Origin: Allopusillimonas soli
Lineage (GTDB): Bacteria > Pseudomonadota > Gammaproteobacteria > Burkholderiales > Burkholderiaceae_B
Direction: 5' to 3'
NCBI RefSeq assembly: GCF_004153445.1
Contig: NZ_SDQC01000002.1
Location: 558,001-622,000, forward strand
Length of the DNA: 64,000 bases
In this document: piece by piece, positions 36,055 to 44,853 of the stretch
Layout of the letters: the number at the start of each line of letters is the position of its first letter
Position numbering within the stretch: position 1 is the stretch's first letter
Made by a program: the position numbers and the translations under genes
The notes under the pieces: model-generated
The model's input: only the letters and a program-made list of their open reading frames with translations
Database searches by the model: none
What the model was told of the DNA's origin: nothing

Positions 36055-36936
36055 TCAAAGCACCGATTTGAGCAGGCGACCCATTTCGGATGGATCACGC
36101 GTGGTGCGTATTCCGCATTCTTCCATGATCTCGAGCTTGGCATCGGCCGTATCGGCGCCACCAGAGATAAGCGCGCCGGCATGGCCCATGCGTTTTCCCG
36201 GAGGCGCGGTAACGCCTGCGATGAACCCTACGATGGGCTTGCTCATGTTGTCCTTGGCCCAGCGCGCGGCATTGACTTCGTCAGGGCCGCCGATCTCACC
36301 GATCATGACAACGGCATCGGTATCAGGATCGTCGTTGAACATTTGCAGCACATCGATGTGCTTCAAGCCATTGATGGGATCGCCACCAATGCCCACCGCC
36401 GTGGACTGCCCAAGGCCAAGCTCCGTAAGCTGGGCAACGGCTTCATAGGTAAGTGTACCCGAACGGCTCACCACGCCAATGCGGCCTTTCCTGGATATAT
36501 GGCCCGGCATGATGCCGATCTTGAGTTCATCGGGCGTAATCAGGCCCGGGCAGTTGGGCCCGAGCAGCAGCGTCTTGCGGTTCTGGTCGCGCATGCGATT
36601 GCGAACCTCGAGCATGTCGCGCACAGGAATGCCTTCGGTGATGCAGATGACCAGATCCAGGTCAGCTTCCACCGCTTCCCAGATGGCGCCCGCTGCGCCG
36701 GCAGGCGGCACGTAAATGACCGACACCGTGGCGCCGGTGGCCTCCTTGGCGTCTTTCACCGTGGCGTAGATAGGCACGCCCTCGAAATTCTCGCCCGCCT
36801 TCTTGGGATGCACGCCGGCGACGAACGCGTTCTTGCCGTTGGCGTACTCGCGGCACATATGGGTGTGGAACTGGCCGGTCTTGCCGGTGATTCCCTGCGT
36901 GATGACTTTCGTGTCTTTGTTGATCAGAATCGACAT
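36055..36936 (-). CDS. sucD: succinyl-CoA synthetase alpha subunit
   Basis: A 293-residue protein starting MSILINKDTKVITQGITGKTGQFHT, the CoA-binding fold. It has GASVSVIYVPPAG-like and ITEGIPVRDML segments and the phosphohistidine region near GMAHAGALISGG (seen as MGHAGALISGGADTADAK). It makes succinate and ATP or GTP from succinyl-CoA in the citric-acid cycle. It lies 20 bases after sucC. Confidence 0.98.
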   Translation of the reverse strand: MSILINKDTKVITQGITGKTGQFHTHMCREYANGKNAFVAGVHPKKAGENFEGVPIYATVKDAKEATGATVSVIYVPPAGAAGAIWEAVEADLDLVICITEGIPVRDMLEVRNRMRDQNRKTLLLGPNCPGLITPDELKIGIMPGHISRKGRIGVVSRSGTLTYEAVAQLTELGLGQSTAVGIGGDPINGLKHIDVLQMFNDDPDTDAVVMIGEIGGPDEVNAARWAKDNMSKPIVGFIAGVTAPPGKRMGHAGALISGGADTADAKLEIMEECGIRTTRDPSEMGRLLKSVL

Positions 36937-36956
36937 TTAACGGATCCTCTGAATTC

Positions 36957-38117
36957 TTATTTCGCGGCGGCCACGACTTTGGTCGCGGCTTCGGCCATGG
37001 TGTCGGCGCTGATGATGGGAAGACCCGATTCAGCCAGCAGCTTCTTGCCCAGTTCTTCGTTGGTGCCTTTCATGCGCACAACCAGCGGGACCGTAAGGTT
37101 GACCGCCTTGCATGCTGCAATGACACCCTCTGCGATGACGTCGCAGCGCATGATGCCACCAAAGATATTGACAAGAATGGCCTTGACGCCCTTGTTGGCA
37201 AGCATGATCTTGAAGGCTTCAGTCACCTTCTCGGCGCTGGCGCCGCCGCCTACGTCGAGAAAGTTGGCGGGCTCGCCGCCAAACAGCTTGATGGTGTCCA
37301 TGGTGGCCATGGCCAGGCCCGCGCCATTGACCAGGCAGCCTATGTTGCCGTCGAGCTGGATATAGGCAAGACCGAATTTGCTGGCCTCGATTTCCGCCGG
37401 ATCTTCTTCCGACAGATCACGGTACTCGACAATGTCGGAATGACGATACAGGGCGTTCGAATCGAAGTTGAACTTGGCGTCCAGCGCAATAATATCGCCC
37501 GAGCCGGTCAGGATGAGCGGATTGATTTCCGCCAGGGAAGCGTCCGTTTCCCAGTATGCCTGGTAGAGCTTCTGGAATTCGGCCGCCGCCTTGGCGACAG
37601 ATGCGTCGGGCACGCCGATGCCGCGCGCGAGCTTTTCAGCATCGGCATCGGTCAGGCCAGCCTTGGGATCGACGAACACCTTCAGAATTTTCTCGGGAGA
37701 ATGCTCGGCAACCTCTTCTATTTCCATGCCGCCTTCGTTCGAGGCCATGACGCACACACGCTGGGATGCACGGTCAGTGACGATGCCTACGTAGTATTCC
37801 TTCTTGATGTCGGCGCCTTCCTCGATAAGCAGCCTCCCGACTTTCTGGCCTTCCGGCCCGGTCTGATGGGTGACCAGTTGCATGCCCAGAATTTCCGAGG
37901 CGAGTTGACGCACCTCATCGATGGAGCGTGCCAGCTTCACACCACCGCCCTTGCCGCGCCCGCCCGCGTGGATCTGGGCCTTGACAACCCAGACCGGGCC
38001 GCCGAGCTTTTCCGCGGCCGCAACGGCCTCGTCTACGGAAAAAGCAGGAATGCCGCGGGGCACGGTAACGCCAAACTTCTTCAGCAGTTCCTTGCCTTGA
38101 TATTCGTGAATTTTCAT
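36957..38117 (-). CDS. sucC: succinyl-CoA synthetase beta subunit
   Basis: A 386-residue ATP-grasp protein starting [24 protein letters not shown]. It has the nucleotide-binding [40 protein letters not shown] and the beta-subunit motifs [15 protein letters not shown] and [13 protein letters not shown]. Paired with sucD. The length is as expected. Confidence 0.98.
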   Translation of the reverse strand: MKIHEYQGKELLKKFGVTVPRGIPAFSVDEAVAAAEKLGGPVWVVKAQIHAGGRGKGGGVKLARSIDEVRQLASEILGMQLVTHQTGPEGQKVGRLLIEEGADIKKEYYVGIVTDRASQRVCVMASNEGGMEIEEVAEHSPEKILKVFVDPKAGLTDADAEKLARGIGVPDASVAKAAAEFQKLYQAYWETDASLAEINPLILTGSGDIIALDAKFNFDSNALYRHSDIVEYRDLSEEDPAEIEASKFGLAYIQLDGNIGCLVNGAGLAMATMDTIKLFGGEPANFLDVGGGASAEKVTEAFKIMLANKGVKAILVNIFGGIMRCDVIAEGVIAACKAVNLTVPLVVRMKGTNEELGKKLLAESGLPIISADTMAEAATKVVAAAK

Positions 38118-38201
38118 TTGTTACCTGTCAGAACGTAGGATAAGTAAAGAAAGAACGCAGGCGCACGCAACGCGCCGTATCGCCATGCATGAAGCCAGCA
38201 C

Positions 38202-38777
38202 TCATTCGCATTTGCCCAGCACCACTGACGGCTTGTGCCACTGCGGATAGAACTCGCGCACAACCTCGCCATCCAGACGCAAGGCATGACAGCCCTCAAG
38301 CTGAAACGGCTTGCTTTTGTCCATGCCCATGTCGCGAGCCTGACGCCGGCGGTTGGCCATGGTCTGGACGGCCACGGTGGGCAGGACATAGGAAAGTTCG
38401 GTGAGGTGCGTACAGCCGGCGGTGCGGGCAAAGCGGGCCTTGACTGTGTGCCGGAAGTTGCGCAGCAGATTCATGCCTATCAGCGCCTTGTAGTCGGGCG
38501 CGATGGCCATGCAATGCTGCTCGTAAGGCGCAGCATCGTAAGCGGCAAGGGCATCGACGATCGTGAAGCGCTCATCGATCGTGACGCGAAGATGCATGTG
38601 ATGGACGGGGTCGCCGGCGCGTTGCATCGCGCCGGCACGCTTGGGAAAATCGTAGGCCTTGGTGTCGATGAGCTCGGCTTCGAGATCCCAGCAGCCGTCC
38701 TCCCGGGCGAACGAATTCACACGTATGGAACGTGTGTGCAGCGGCTCGCGCGCATATTCGGGAGGTGGCAACGGCAT
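38202..38777 (-). CDS. DUF2889-family protein
   Basis: A 191-residue soluble protein beginning MPLPPPEYAREPLHTRSIRVNSFAREDGCWDLEAELIDTKAYDF, with the family's HHMHLRVTIDERFTIVDA and GCTHLTEL...LPTVAVQT segments. Conserved His and Cys residues (HHMH, CTHL) could bind metal, but this is inference; the function of DUF2889 is unknown. It is 29 bases downstream of metE and 84 upstream of sucC on the same strand. Confidence 0.85.
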   Translation of the reverse strand: MPLPPPEYAREPLHTRSIRVNSFAREDGCWDLEAELIDTKAYDFPKRAGAMQRAGDPVHHMHLRVTIDERFTIVDALAAYDAAPYEQHCMAIAPDYKALIGMNLLRNFRHTVKARFARTAGCTHLTELSYVLPTVAVQTMANRRRQARDMGMDKSKPFQLEGCHALRLDGEVVREFYPQWHKPSVVLGKCE

Positions 38778-38806
38778 TTACACAACATGGGAGAGACGAT
38801 AAACAC

Positions 38807-41101
38807 TTAAGTATAGCGCAGTGTCTGGGCCGCCTTGACCATGGCCGATAGCGCCGCTTCTGTTTCCGGCCAGCCGCGCGTCTTGAGGCCGCAATCTGGA
38901 TTGACCCACAGACGCTCCGCGGGCAGCCGGGCCGCTGCCTTCTTCATCAAGCCAACCATCCAGTCCAGGGCCGGAATATTCGGAGAATGAATATCGTATA
39001 CCCCAGGCCCGATATCGTTTGGATATCGGAACTGTTCGAACGCATCCAGAAGCTCCATGTTGGAGCGCGAAGTCTCGATGGTGATCACGTCGGCATCCAT
39101 GGCGGCAATCGCCTTGATGATGTCGTTGAATTCCGAGTAGCACATATGGGTGTGAATCTGCGTATCATCCCGCACGCCGCTGGTGGAGAGGCGGAAGCAA
39201 TCGACCGCCCAGTCCAGATAGGGTTGCCAGTCCGACTTGCGCAAAGGCAGCCCTTCGCGGAAGGCGGGTTCATCGATCTGAATGACAGCAATGCCCGCAG
39301 CCTCCAGGTCATTGACCTCATCGCGCAGAGCGAGGGCCAATTGGCGGCAGGTGGCCGAACGCGGCTGATCATCGCGCACGAAAGACCACTGCAGAATGGT
39401 GACTGGCCCCGTCAGCATGCCCTTTACAGGCCGCTCGGTAAGGGATTGTGCATACGACGACCACGCCACCGTCATGGGTGCAGGCCTGGCCACATCGCCA
39501 AAAATCACAGGCGGCTTGACGCAGCGCGAGCCGTAGCTTTGCACCCATCCATTTTGGGTAAAGGCAAATCCGCCGAGCAGTTCGCCGAAGTATTCGACCA
39601 TGTCGTTGCGTTCAGGCTCACCGTGCACTAGAACATCCAGCCCGATTTTTTCCTGAAAGCGAATCACCTGCTCGATTTCGCTCTGCATCGCCTTCTCGTA
39701 GGCGGCATCGCTGAGCGCTCCTTGCTTCCAGTCCCGGCGCGTCTTGCGGATCTCGGCAGTCTGCGGGAATGATCCGATGGTGGTGGTCGGATAACTGGGC
39801 AGCCCCAGACGCTTTTGCTGCAGCGCAATGCGTGCCGCAAAAGGCGACCGCTCGCGGCTGAGCGTATCAATTGCCTGCATGCGGCGTTGAACCGCGGCAT
39901 TGTGAATACGTGTGGAGTTGCGCCGGGTGCGCAGGGCCTCGCGCTGCGCCGCCAGGGCCTCGATGATGCCGGGCTCGCGGCGCTGGTCGACCGCTGCCGC
40001 CAACAGGCTCAGTTCATCCAGCTTCTGGGTGGCAAACGACAGCCAGCTGCGCAGTTCCTGATCCAGGGCCGTCTCGGCCTCCAGATCAACAGGCACATGC
40101 AGCAGCGAGCAGGAAGGCGCCAGCCACAGTGCATCGCCCCGCGCCTTCCGCAGAGGCTCGATGCGCTCACTCAGGACATCCAGATCGGCCCGCCAGATAT
40201 TGCGCCCGTCGATGACACCCAGCGAAAGAATTTGGTCCGGCTTGAGCGCAGCCGCCACGGCGTCCAATTGTTCGGGTGCGCGCACCAGATCGACATGAAC
40301 GCCCTGCACGGGAAGATCTTTTAGTACATCGATGTTGTCGCCCAGGCCGCCAAAATACGTGGCCAACATCACCGCCGGCCCACGCTGGCAAAGTGCCGCA
40401 TAGGCCTTGCGAAACGCCTCCCGCCAGGCCTCGGGCAGGTCCAGAACCAGAATGGGCTCGTCGATCTGCACCCATTCCACGCCCTGGGCAGCCAGCCTGT
40501 GCAGCACCTCCTGGTACACAGGCAGCAATTGTTCAAGCAGGCTCAGCTTGGCCTCGTCAGCCGCCCCTTGGGCAAAAGCGTCGCCTTTGCCCAGCCACAG
40601 CCAGGTCAAAGGGCCCGGAATGACCGGCTTGACTTCATGGCCGGCATGTTGCGCCTCGGCGACCTGATCGAAAAGGTCACTGCGGGCGATGCGAAAGTGC
40701 TGCTTCGGCACCAATTCGGGAACGATATAGTGATAGTTGGTATCGAACCATTTGGTCATTTCGCACGCAGCAGCCGGTGTGCCTGTAGGCGCCCTGCCAC
40801 GCCCCATGCGGAACAAAGTATCCAGACTCACGGGCTCGTCTTCCGGCTGCCCGAAGCGAGCCGGTACGGCGCCAAGCAATGTGGACCACGCCAGGATATG
40901 GTCGTACCATGCAAAATCGCCGACTGGCACATAACGTACGCCAGACTGCGCCTGGATTTGCCAGTGGCGCACCCTGAGGGCCTTACCCTGCTCTTCGAGC
41001 GCAGCCTGATCAAGATTGCCAGCCCAATAGGCTTCCACTGCGCGTTTCAGCTCGCGTTGCACGCCGATACGCGGAAAACCTAAATTATGAGTGATTGTCA
41101 T
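38807..41101 (-). CDS. metE: cobalamin-independent methionine synthase
   Basis: Start ATG 41101 ([26 protein letters not shown]) gives 764 residues, normal for MetE. The zinc ligands are present in [12 protein letters not shown] (His, Cys) and in [12 protein letters not shown] (Cys). The folate/homocysteine segments ([24 protein letters not shown]) are intact. It transfers methyl from 5-methyltetrahydrofolate-triglutamate to homocysteine without B12. The ATG has no Shine-Dalgarno and overlaps the stop of a 14-codon leader ORF. Divergent from metR across a MetR box. The pair sits between recX and DUF2889-sucC, a place I would expect to be shorter in related genomes (inference). Confidence 0.97.
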   Translation of the reverse strand: MTITHNLGFPRIGVQRELKRAVEAYWAGNLDQAALEEQGKALRVRHWQIQAQSGVRYVPVGDFAWYDHILAWSTLLGAVPARFGQPEDEPVSLDTLFRMGRGRAPTGTPAAACEMTKWFDTNYHYIVPELVPKQHFRIARSDLFDQVAEAQHAGHEVKPVIPGPLTWLWLGKGDAFAQGAADEAKLSLLEQLLPVYQEVLHRLAAQGVEWVQIDEPILVLDLPEAWREAFRKAYAALCQRGPAVMLATYFGGLGDNIDVLKDLPVQGVHVDLVRAPEQLDAVAAALKPDQILSLGVIDGRNIWRADLDVLSERIEPLRKARGDALWLAPSCSLLHVPVDLEAETALDQELRSWLSFATQKLDELSLLAAAVDQRREPGIIEALAAQREALRTRRNSTRIHNAAVQRRMQAIDTLSRERSPFAARIALQQKRLGLPSYPTTTIGSFPQTAEIRKTRRDWKQGALSDAAYEKAMQSEIEQVIRFQEKIGLDVLVHGEPERNDMVEYFGELLGGFAFTQNGWVQSYGSRCVKPPVIFGDVARPAPMTVAWSSYAQSLTERPVKGMLTGPVTILQWSFVRDDQPRSATCRQLALALRDEVNDLEAAGIAVIQIDEPAFREGLPLRKSDWQPYLDWAVDCFRLSTSGVRDDTQIHTHMCYSEFNDIIKAIAAMDADVITIETSRSNMELLDAFEQFRYPNDIGPGVYDIHSPNIPALDWMVGLMKKAAARLPAERLWVNPDCGLKTRGWPETEAALSAMVKAAQTLRYT

Positions 41102-41142
41102 TTTAATAAACCGTAAGTTGAGAAATGTGCGCAAAAATACAT
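41098..41142 (-). CDS. 14-codon leader ORF overlapping the metE start
   Basis: On the minus strand, ATG 41142 encodes [14 protein letters not shown] and ends in TGA that overlaps the metE ATG (ATGA). An AGG lies four bases before its ATG, while metE itself has no ribosome-binding sequence. It may therefore deliver ribosomes to metE. It is not rich in methionine or other regulatory codons. Support is positional only. Confidence 0.4.
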   Translation of the reverse strand: MYFCAHFSTYGLLK

Positions 41143-41191
41143 TTTGCCTGTAGAATTGCTTGACACAAAATCAAACTCGGCATGTTTATAA

Positions 41192-41204
41192 TGAATATTA
41201 TTCA
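41192..41204. promoter_or_regulatory. MetR binding site in the metE-metR gap
   Basis: TGAATATTATTCA is a perfect match to the known MetR site TGAANNWNNTTCA and is a full palindrome. It lies 91 bases upstream of metE and 76 upstream of metR. A TTGACA (41160-41165) and a TATAAT (41187-41192) are nearby but 21 bases apart on the plus strand, and the MetR site overlaps this -10-like element, consistent with metR autorepression. Confidence 0.8.
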
Positions 41205-41279
41205 ATTTGTACTCGTTGGATGCCTTGTAGCGGCACGCCGATATCTAGACCGACAATCACTAGAGGGCAAGGCAATACC

Positions 41280-42230
41280 ATGCTAGAAATCCGCCATCTG
41301 GAAACACTGGCCGCCATACGCGACGGGGGCAGCCTCCAGGAAGCGGCCGAGCGCCTGCACGTCACTCAGTCCGCGCTATCGCATCAGCTGCGCGACCTGG
41401 AAGTCAGGTTGAAGACCCCCTTGCTCAACCGTCGTACGCGCCCTGCCCGTCTCACCACCGCGGGTTTGCGCGTCCTCGCCGCCGCCGACGACATTCTGCC
41501 TCGCATCAGGGCTGTGGAACGCGAACTACAAAAGCTGGCGGCGGGACGCAGCGGGCGCCTCCATCTGGCCATAGACTGCCACTCCTGTTTTCAGTGGCTG
41601 ATGCCCGCACTGGATATTTTCCGCCGTGACTGGCCCGAGGTCGAACTCGATCTGAGCGCCGCCTTCTCCTTCACGCCACTGCCCGCTCTTGTTCGGGGGG
41701 ATCTCGATGTTGTCATTACCTCCGATCCCCAGCCCATGGACGCCGTGGAATACGAGCCGCTGTTTCGCTATGAGCTGGTGCTGGCCGTGGCAGCAACCGA
41801 CCCGCTGGCCGCCCTGCCGTATGTCGAGCCCGCCCAATTGGCCGAACGCGTACTCATCGTGTATCCCGTCGAACGAGACCGCCTCGATGTATTTACCGCC
41901 TTTCTGGATCCTTCCGATGTGGAGCCGCTTGCCTTACGCAAAGCCGAGCTGACACCCATGATCATGCAACTGGTGGCCAGCCAGCGCGGTGTGGCCGCCT
42001 TGCCGAACTGGGCGCTCACTGAATATTTGGGGCAAGGCTGGATGAAAACCTGCAAGCTGGGCACACAGGGCGTATGGCGCACGCTGTATGCCGCACTGCG
42101 GACGGAAGACATGCAGGCCGACTATATGCGCGCTTTTATTTCCCAGGCACGGGAAACCTGTTTCAAGACATTGTCGGGCATCAAGTCGGCAAAGAGTGCG
42201 CACCGCGGCACAAGGCATGCCGCAGCCTAA
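41280..42230 (+). CDS. metR: LysR-family regulator of methionine genes
   Basis: A 316-residue protein starting MLEIRHLETLAAIRDGGSLQEAAERLHVTQSALSHQLRDLE, a LysR helix-turn-helix, followed by the periplasmic-binding-like effector domain. The hydrophobic effector region LHLAIDCHSCFQWLMPALDIF matches MetR, which senses homocysteine. AGAGGGCAAGG precedes the start. Divergence from metE and the box between them support the name. Its end overlaps recX by four bases tail-to-tail. Confidence 0.94.
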   Translation: MLEIRHLETLAAIRDGGSLQEAAERLHVTQSALSHQLRDLEVRLKTPLLNRRTRPARLTTAGLRVLAAADDILPRIRAVERELQKLAAGRSGRLHLAIDCHSCFQWLMPALDIFRRDWPEVELDLSAAFSFTPLPALVRGDLDVVITSDPQPMDAVEYEPLFRYELVLAVAATDPLAALPYVEPAQLAERVLIVYPVERDRLDVFTAFLDPSDVEPLALRKAELTPMIMQLVASQRGVAALPNWALTEYLGQGWMKTCKLGTQGVWRTLYAALRTEDMQADYMRAFISQARETCFKTLSGIKSAKSAHRGTRHAAA

Positions 42231-42823
42231 ACGTTGTCGTAGGGAATTTCGCCCAACAGGCGTCTTGCAACTTCCGCGGAAAAGCCTCGTGAGCCCAGGA
42301 AGCGATATTGTCGGGCATATTCTTTGGTATTCGTGGGCGGCTGACCGAATTTTTTCTGCCACACAGCCTGCGCCCGCTCAAACTCGGTAGCCTGAAGCAC
42401 TTCGCCGATTTGCGACACGGTGGCGTCATCCAGGCCATGCTGACGCAGCGCCTGGACCACGCGCCGCACGCCCTGCCGGCCAGCTCGACGGTGAACCAAG
42501 CTTTGGGCAAAGCGTGCGTCGGAAAGCCAGTTTTCACGTTGGAGACTGTCCAGCAGTTGCTCAAGCGCATCGGCATCGTCGGTGTGCGGTGCCAGTTTGC
42601 GGCGCAACTCCTGGCGGGAATGCTCACGCCGCGAAAGATAGCCTATTGCCCGAGCCTTGAGAGACAGGCCTCGCCGGGAAGATGACTTCTGTCCGGCCCC
42701 GGCGGTCTTATCCGTGGGATCGGGCGCGGAGGACGCAGGCCTGGCACTCTCCCGCTCATGGACAACCTCACGCCCTGCCCTGTTCGAGACAGGCGCCAGG
42801 GTTTCGAAGTCGTCTTTGGGCAT
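42227..42823 (-). CDS. recX: recombination regulator RecX
   Basis: A 198-residue protein. The first 50 residues are a polar, poorly conserved extension. From residue 52 the RecX three-helix repeats are clear (LSLKARAIGYLSRREHSRQELRRKL, LLDSLQRENWLSDARFAQSLVHRR, and YRFLGSRGFSAEVARRLL at the end). RecX caps RecA filaments and inhibits them. It lies 19 bases after recA and should be SOS-induced with it. Confidence 0.95.
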   Translation of the reverse strand: MPKDDFETLAPVSNRAGREVVHERESARPASSAPDPTDKTAGAGQKSSSRRGLSLKARAIGYLSRREHSRQELRRKLAPHTDDADALEQLLDSLQRENWLSDARFAQSLVHRRAGRQGVRRVVQALRQHGLDDATVSQIGEVLQATEFERAQAVWQKKFGQPPTNTKEYARQYRFLGSRGFSAEVARRLLGEIPYDNV

Positions 42824-42842
42824 GGCCTTTTACCGCCGCAGC

Positions 42843-43931
42843 CTATTCCCCGGCTTGCGCCGAAACCGCTTTGCTGCCGGCGGCCTGAGTCGCTTTGCTG
42901 CCGGCGGCCTGAGGCAGTGTTGCTACACCGAACTGTTCGCGCACGCGGTTCTCGATCTCGAATGCCATGTCGGGGTGCTCTTTGAGATACTCGCGCACGT
43001 TGTCCTTTCCCTGGCCGATACGCGTGCCGCTGTAGCTGTACCAGGCACCAGCCTTGTCGACAATACCAGCTTCGACGCCAAGATCGATAATTTCGCCTTC
43101 GCGCGAAATGCCTGCGCCATACATGATGTCGAATGTAGCTTCTTTGAAAGGCGGGGCAATCTTGTTTTTGACCACCTTGACCCGGGTTTCGTTGCCGAGA
43201 ACTTCATCCGCTTTCTTGACCGAGCCTATGCGGCGGATATCCAGCCGTACGGACGAGTAGAACTTGAGGGCATTGCCGCCGGTGGTTGTCTCGGGGCTGC
43301 CAAACATGACGCCGATTTTCATGCGGATCTGGTTGATGAAAATGACCATGCAGTTGGCGCGCTTGATGGTGGCCGTGAGCTTGCGCAACGCCTGGCTCAT
43401 AAGACGCGCCTGAAGCCCTGGAAGAGAGTCGCCCATGTCGCCCTCGATCTCGGCCCGGGGCACCAGCGCGGCGACCGAGTCGATCACGATAAGGTCGACC
43501 GACCCCGAGCGCACGAGCGCATCGGTGATTTCAAGGGCCTGCTCACCGGTATCGGGTTGGGAAATGAGCAGATCCTCGAGGTTGACCCCGAGGCCCGAAG
43601 CGTACTGCACGTCAAGCGCATGCTCGGCATCAATGAAGGCGCAGGTGCCTCCAATTTTCTGCATTTCGGCGATGACCTGCAGGGTAAGCGTGGTTTTGCC
43701 CGACGACTCGGGGCCGTAGATCTCGATGACGCGGCCACGCGGCAGGCCACCGACGCCCAATGCGATGTCAAGCCCCAGCGACCCCGTGGAAACCACTTGG
43801 ATGTCGTGCTCAATGGCGTTGTCGCCGTAGCGCATGACGGAGCCCTTGCCAAATTGCTTTTCAATCTGGGATAAGGCGGCAGCCAGCGCCTTGTTGCGTT
43901 CGTTGGCGGCTTTGCTGTTTTTGTCGTCCAT
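42843..43931 (-). CDS. recA: recombinase RecA
   Basis: Start ATG 43931 ([37 protein letters not shown]), 362 residues. Walker [10 protein letters not shown], Walker B region [14 protein letters not shown] and loop [28 protein letters not shown] are all intact. The acidic C-terminal tail of other RecA proteins is replaced by a small Ala/Gly/Ser/Lys repeat (QAAGSKA twice). No intein is present. Preceded by a LexA box; recX follows. Confidence 0.99.
   Translation of the reverse strand: MDDKNSKAANERNKALAAALSQIEKQFGKGSVMRYGDNAIEHDIQVVSTGSLGLDIALGVGGLPRGRVIEIYGPESSGKTTLTLQVIAEMQKIGGTCAFIDAEHALDVQYASGLGVNLEDLLISQPDTGEQALEITDALVRSGSVDLIVIDSVAALVPRAEIEGDMGDSLPGLQARLMSQALRKLTATIKRANCMVIFINQIRMKIGVMFGSPETTTGGNALKFYSSVRLDIRRIGSVKKADEVLGNETRVKVVKNKIAPPFKEATFDIMYGAGISREGEIIDLGVEAGIVDKAGAWYSYSGTRIGQGKDNVREYLKEHPDMAFEIENRVREQFGVATLPQAAGSKATQAAGSKAVSAQAGE
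42867..42913. repeat. 24-base tandem duplication inside the recA 3' end
   Basis: CGCTTTGCTGCCGGCGGCC with the following TGAG occurs at 42867-42889 and again at 42891-42913, exactly 24 bases apart and identical over 23 bases. It encodes the doubled QAAGSKA at the RecA C-terminus and keeps the frame. Confidence 0.9.
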
Positions 43932-44031
43932 AAGATCCTTGGCTGTAATGGCAAATGAATGGTGTGCCCTGGCCGCAAGGCCAATCTGCACGGAGGCGAT
44001 AGAGAATAGAATAATTATGGCATCAATTATA

Positions 44032-44047
44032 CTGTATATATAAACAG
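44032..44047. promoter_or_regulatory. LexA (SOS) box in the recA promoter
   Basis: CTGTATATATAAACAG matches CTGT-N8-ACAG perfectly. On the minus strand it is immediately followed by TATAAT (44031-44026), the probable recA -10 box, about 95 bases before the recA ATG. LexA bound here would block recA transcription. The divergent response-regulator gene starts 103 bases away on the other side. Confidence 0.9.
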
Positions 44048-44149
44048 ATTCATAGCTGCATACATCGTTAACCCTGACTGTTCAGTGTCGGCGCACCATG
44101 CAAGAATAAAAAGCCTTCCGCACACGCACCTGTATCGATTCCGTATGAC

Positions 44150-44839
44150 ATGCATATCCTGATTGCCGAGGACGACAGTATTCTGGCAGACGGCCTGTCC
44201 CGCTCGTTGCGTTACGACGGGTATGCCGTCGATGTCGTGCATGATGGCTCCAGCGCGGATTCCGCCCTGAAGGCGCAGGCCTTCGATCTGCTGATCCTGG
44301 ACCTCGACCTGCCGCAGATGCATGGCCTGTCGGTGCTGCGCGAACTACGGCGGCGCAATACGCTGATTCCTGTGCTCATTCTAACGGCCGCCGACGCGGT
44401 GGAGCAACGTGTCATGGGGCTGGATCTGGGGGCAGACGACTATATGGCCAAGCCTTTCGAGCTGTCCGAGCTCGAGGCCCGGGTTCGCGCACTGGCCCGG
44501 CGCGGTGCGGGGGTTGCCTCCACGGTTCTCACCCATAAAAAACTGACGTTCGACCTTAACGGGCGCATGGCCTGTATCGATGGACAACCGCTCGAGCTGT
44601 CCGCAAGGGAAACCAGCCTGCTGGAAATTTTTCTGTCGCGCTGCGGCCGCATGGTCAGCAAGAATCAATGCGTCGATCTGCTGTGCGAATGGGGCGAGGA
44701 AGTCACACCCAACGCCATCGAAGTCTACATACACCGGCTGCGCAAGAAAATAGAGCCAAGCGGCGCACGCATCGTCACGGTGCGCGGCCTGGGCTACTGC
44801 CTGGAACCCGAGAATCGCAGCGACGCCATTCCCGCCTGA
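44150..44839 (+). CDS. OmpR/TctD-type response regulator
   Basis: A 229-residue protein. The receiver domain (1-120) has the acidic pair EDD at 7-9, phosphoacceptor Asp51 in ILDLDLP, conserved Thr in LTAADAV and Lys in AKPFELSE. A winged helix DNA-binding domain covers about 125-220 (LSARETSLLEIFLSRCGRMVSK, ITPNAIEVYIHRLRKKIEPSGARIVTVRGLGY type). It forms an operon with the sensor kinase that starts 15 bases later. The pair resembles TctD/TctE and QseB/QseC; the signal is unknown. Confidence 0.93.
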   Translation: MHILIAEDDSILADGLSRSLRYDGYAVDVVHDGSSADSALKAQAFDLLILDLDLPQMHGLSVLRELRRRNTLIPVLILTAADAVEQRVMGLDLGADDYMAKPFELSELEARVRALARRGAGVASTVLTHKKLTFDLNGRMACIDGQPLELSARETSLLEIFLSRCGRMVSKNQCVDLLCEWGEEVTPNAIEVYIHRLRKKIEPSGARIVTVRGLGYCLEPENRSDAIPA

Positions 44840-44853
44840 ACGGACGGCCTCGC

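Noticed and set aside
36022-37365. Long open frame opposite sucD and sucC
   Set aside because: Antisense to two highly conserved genes; no motif or ribosome-binding site.
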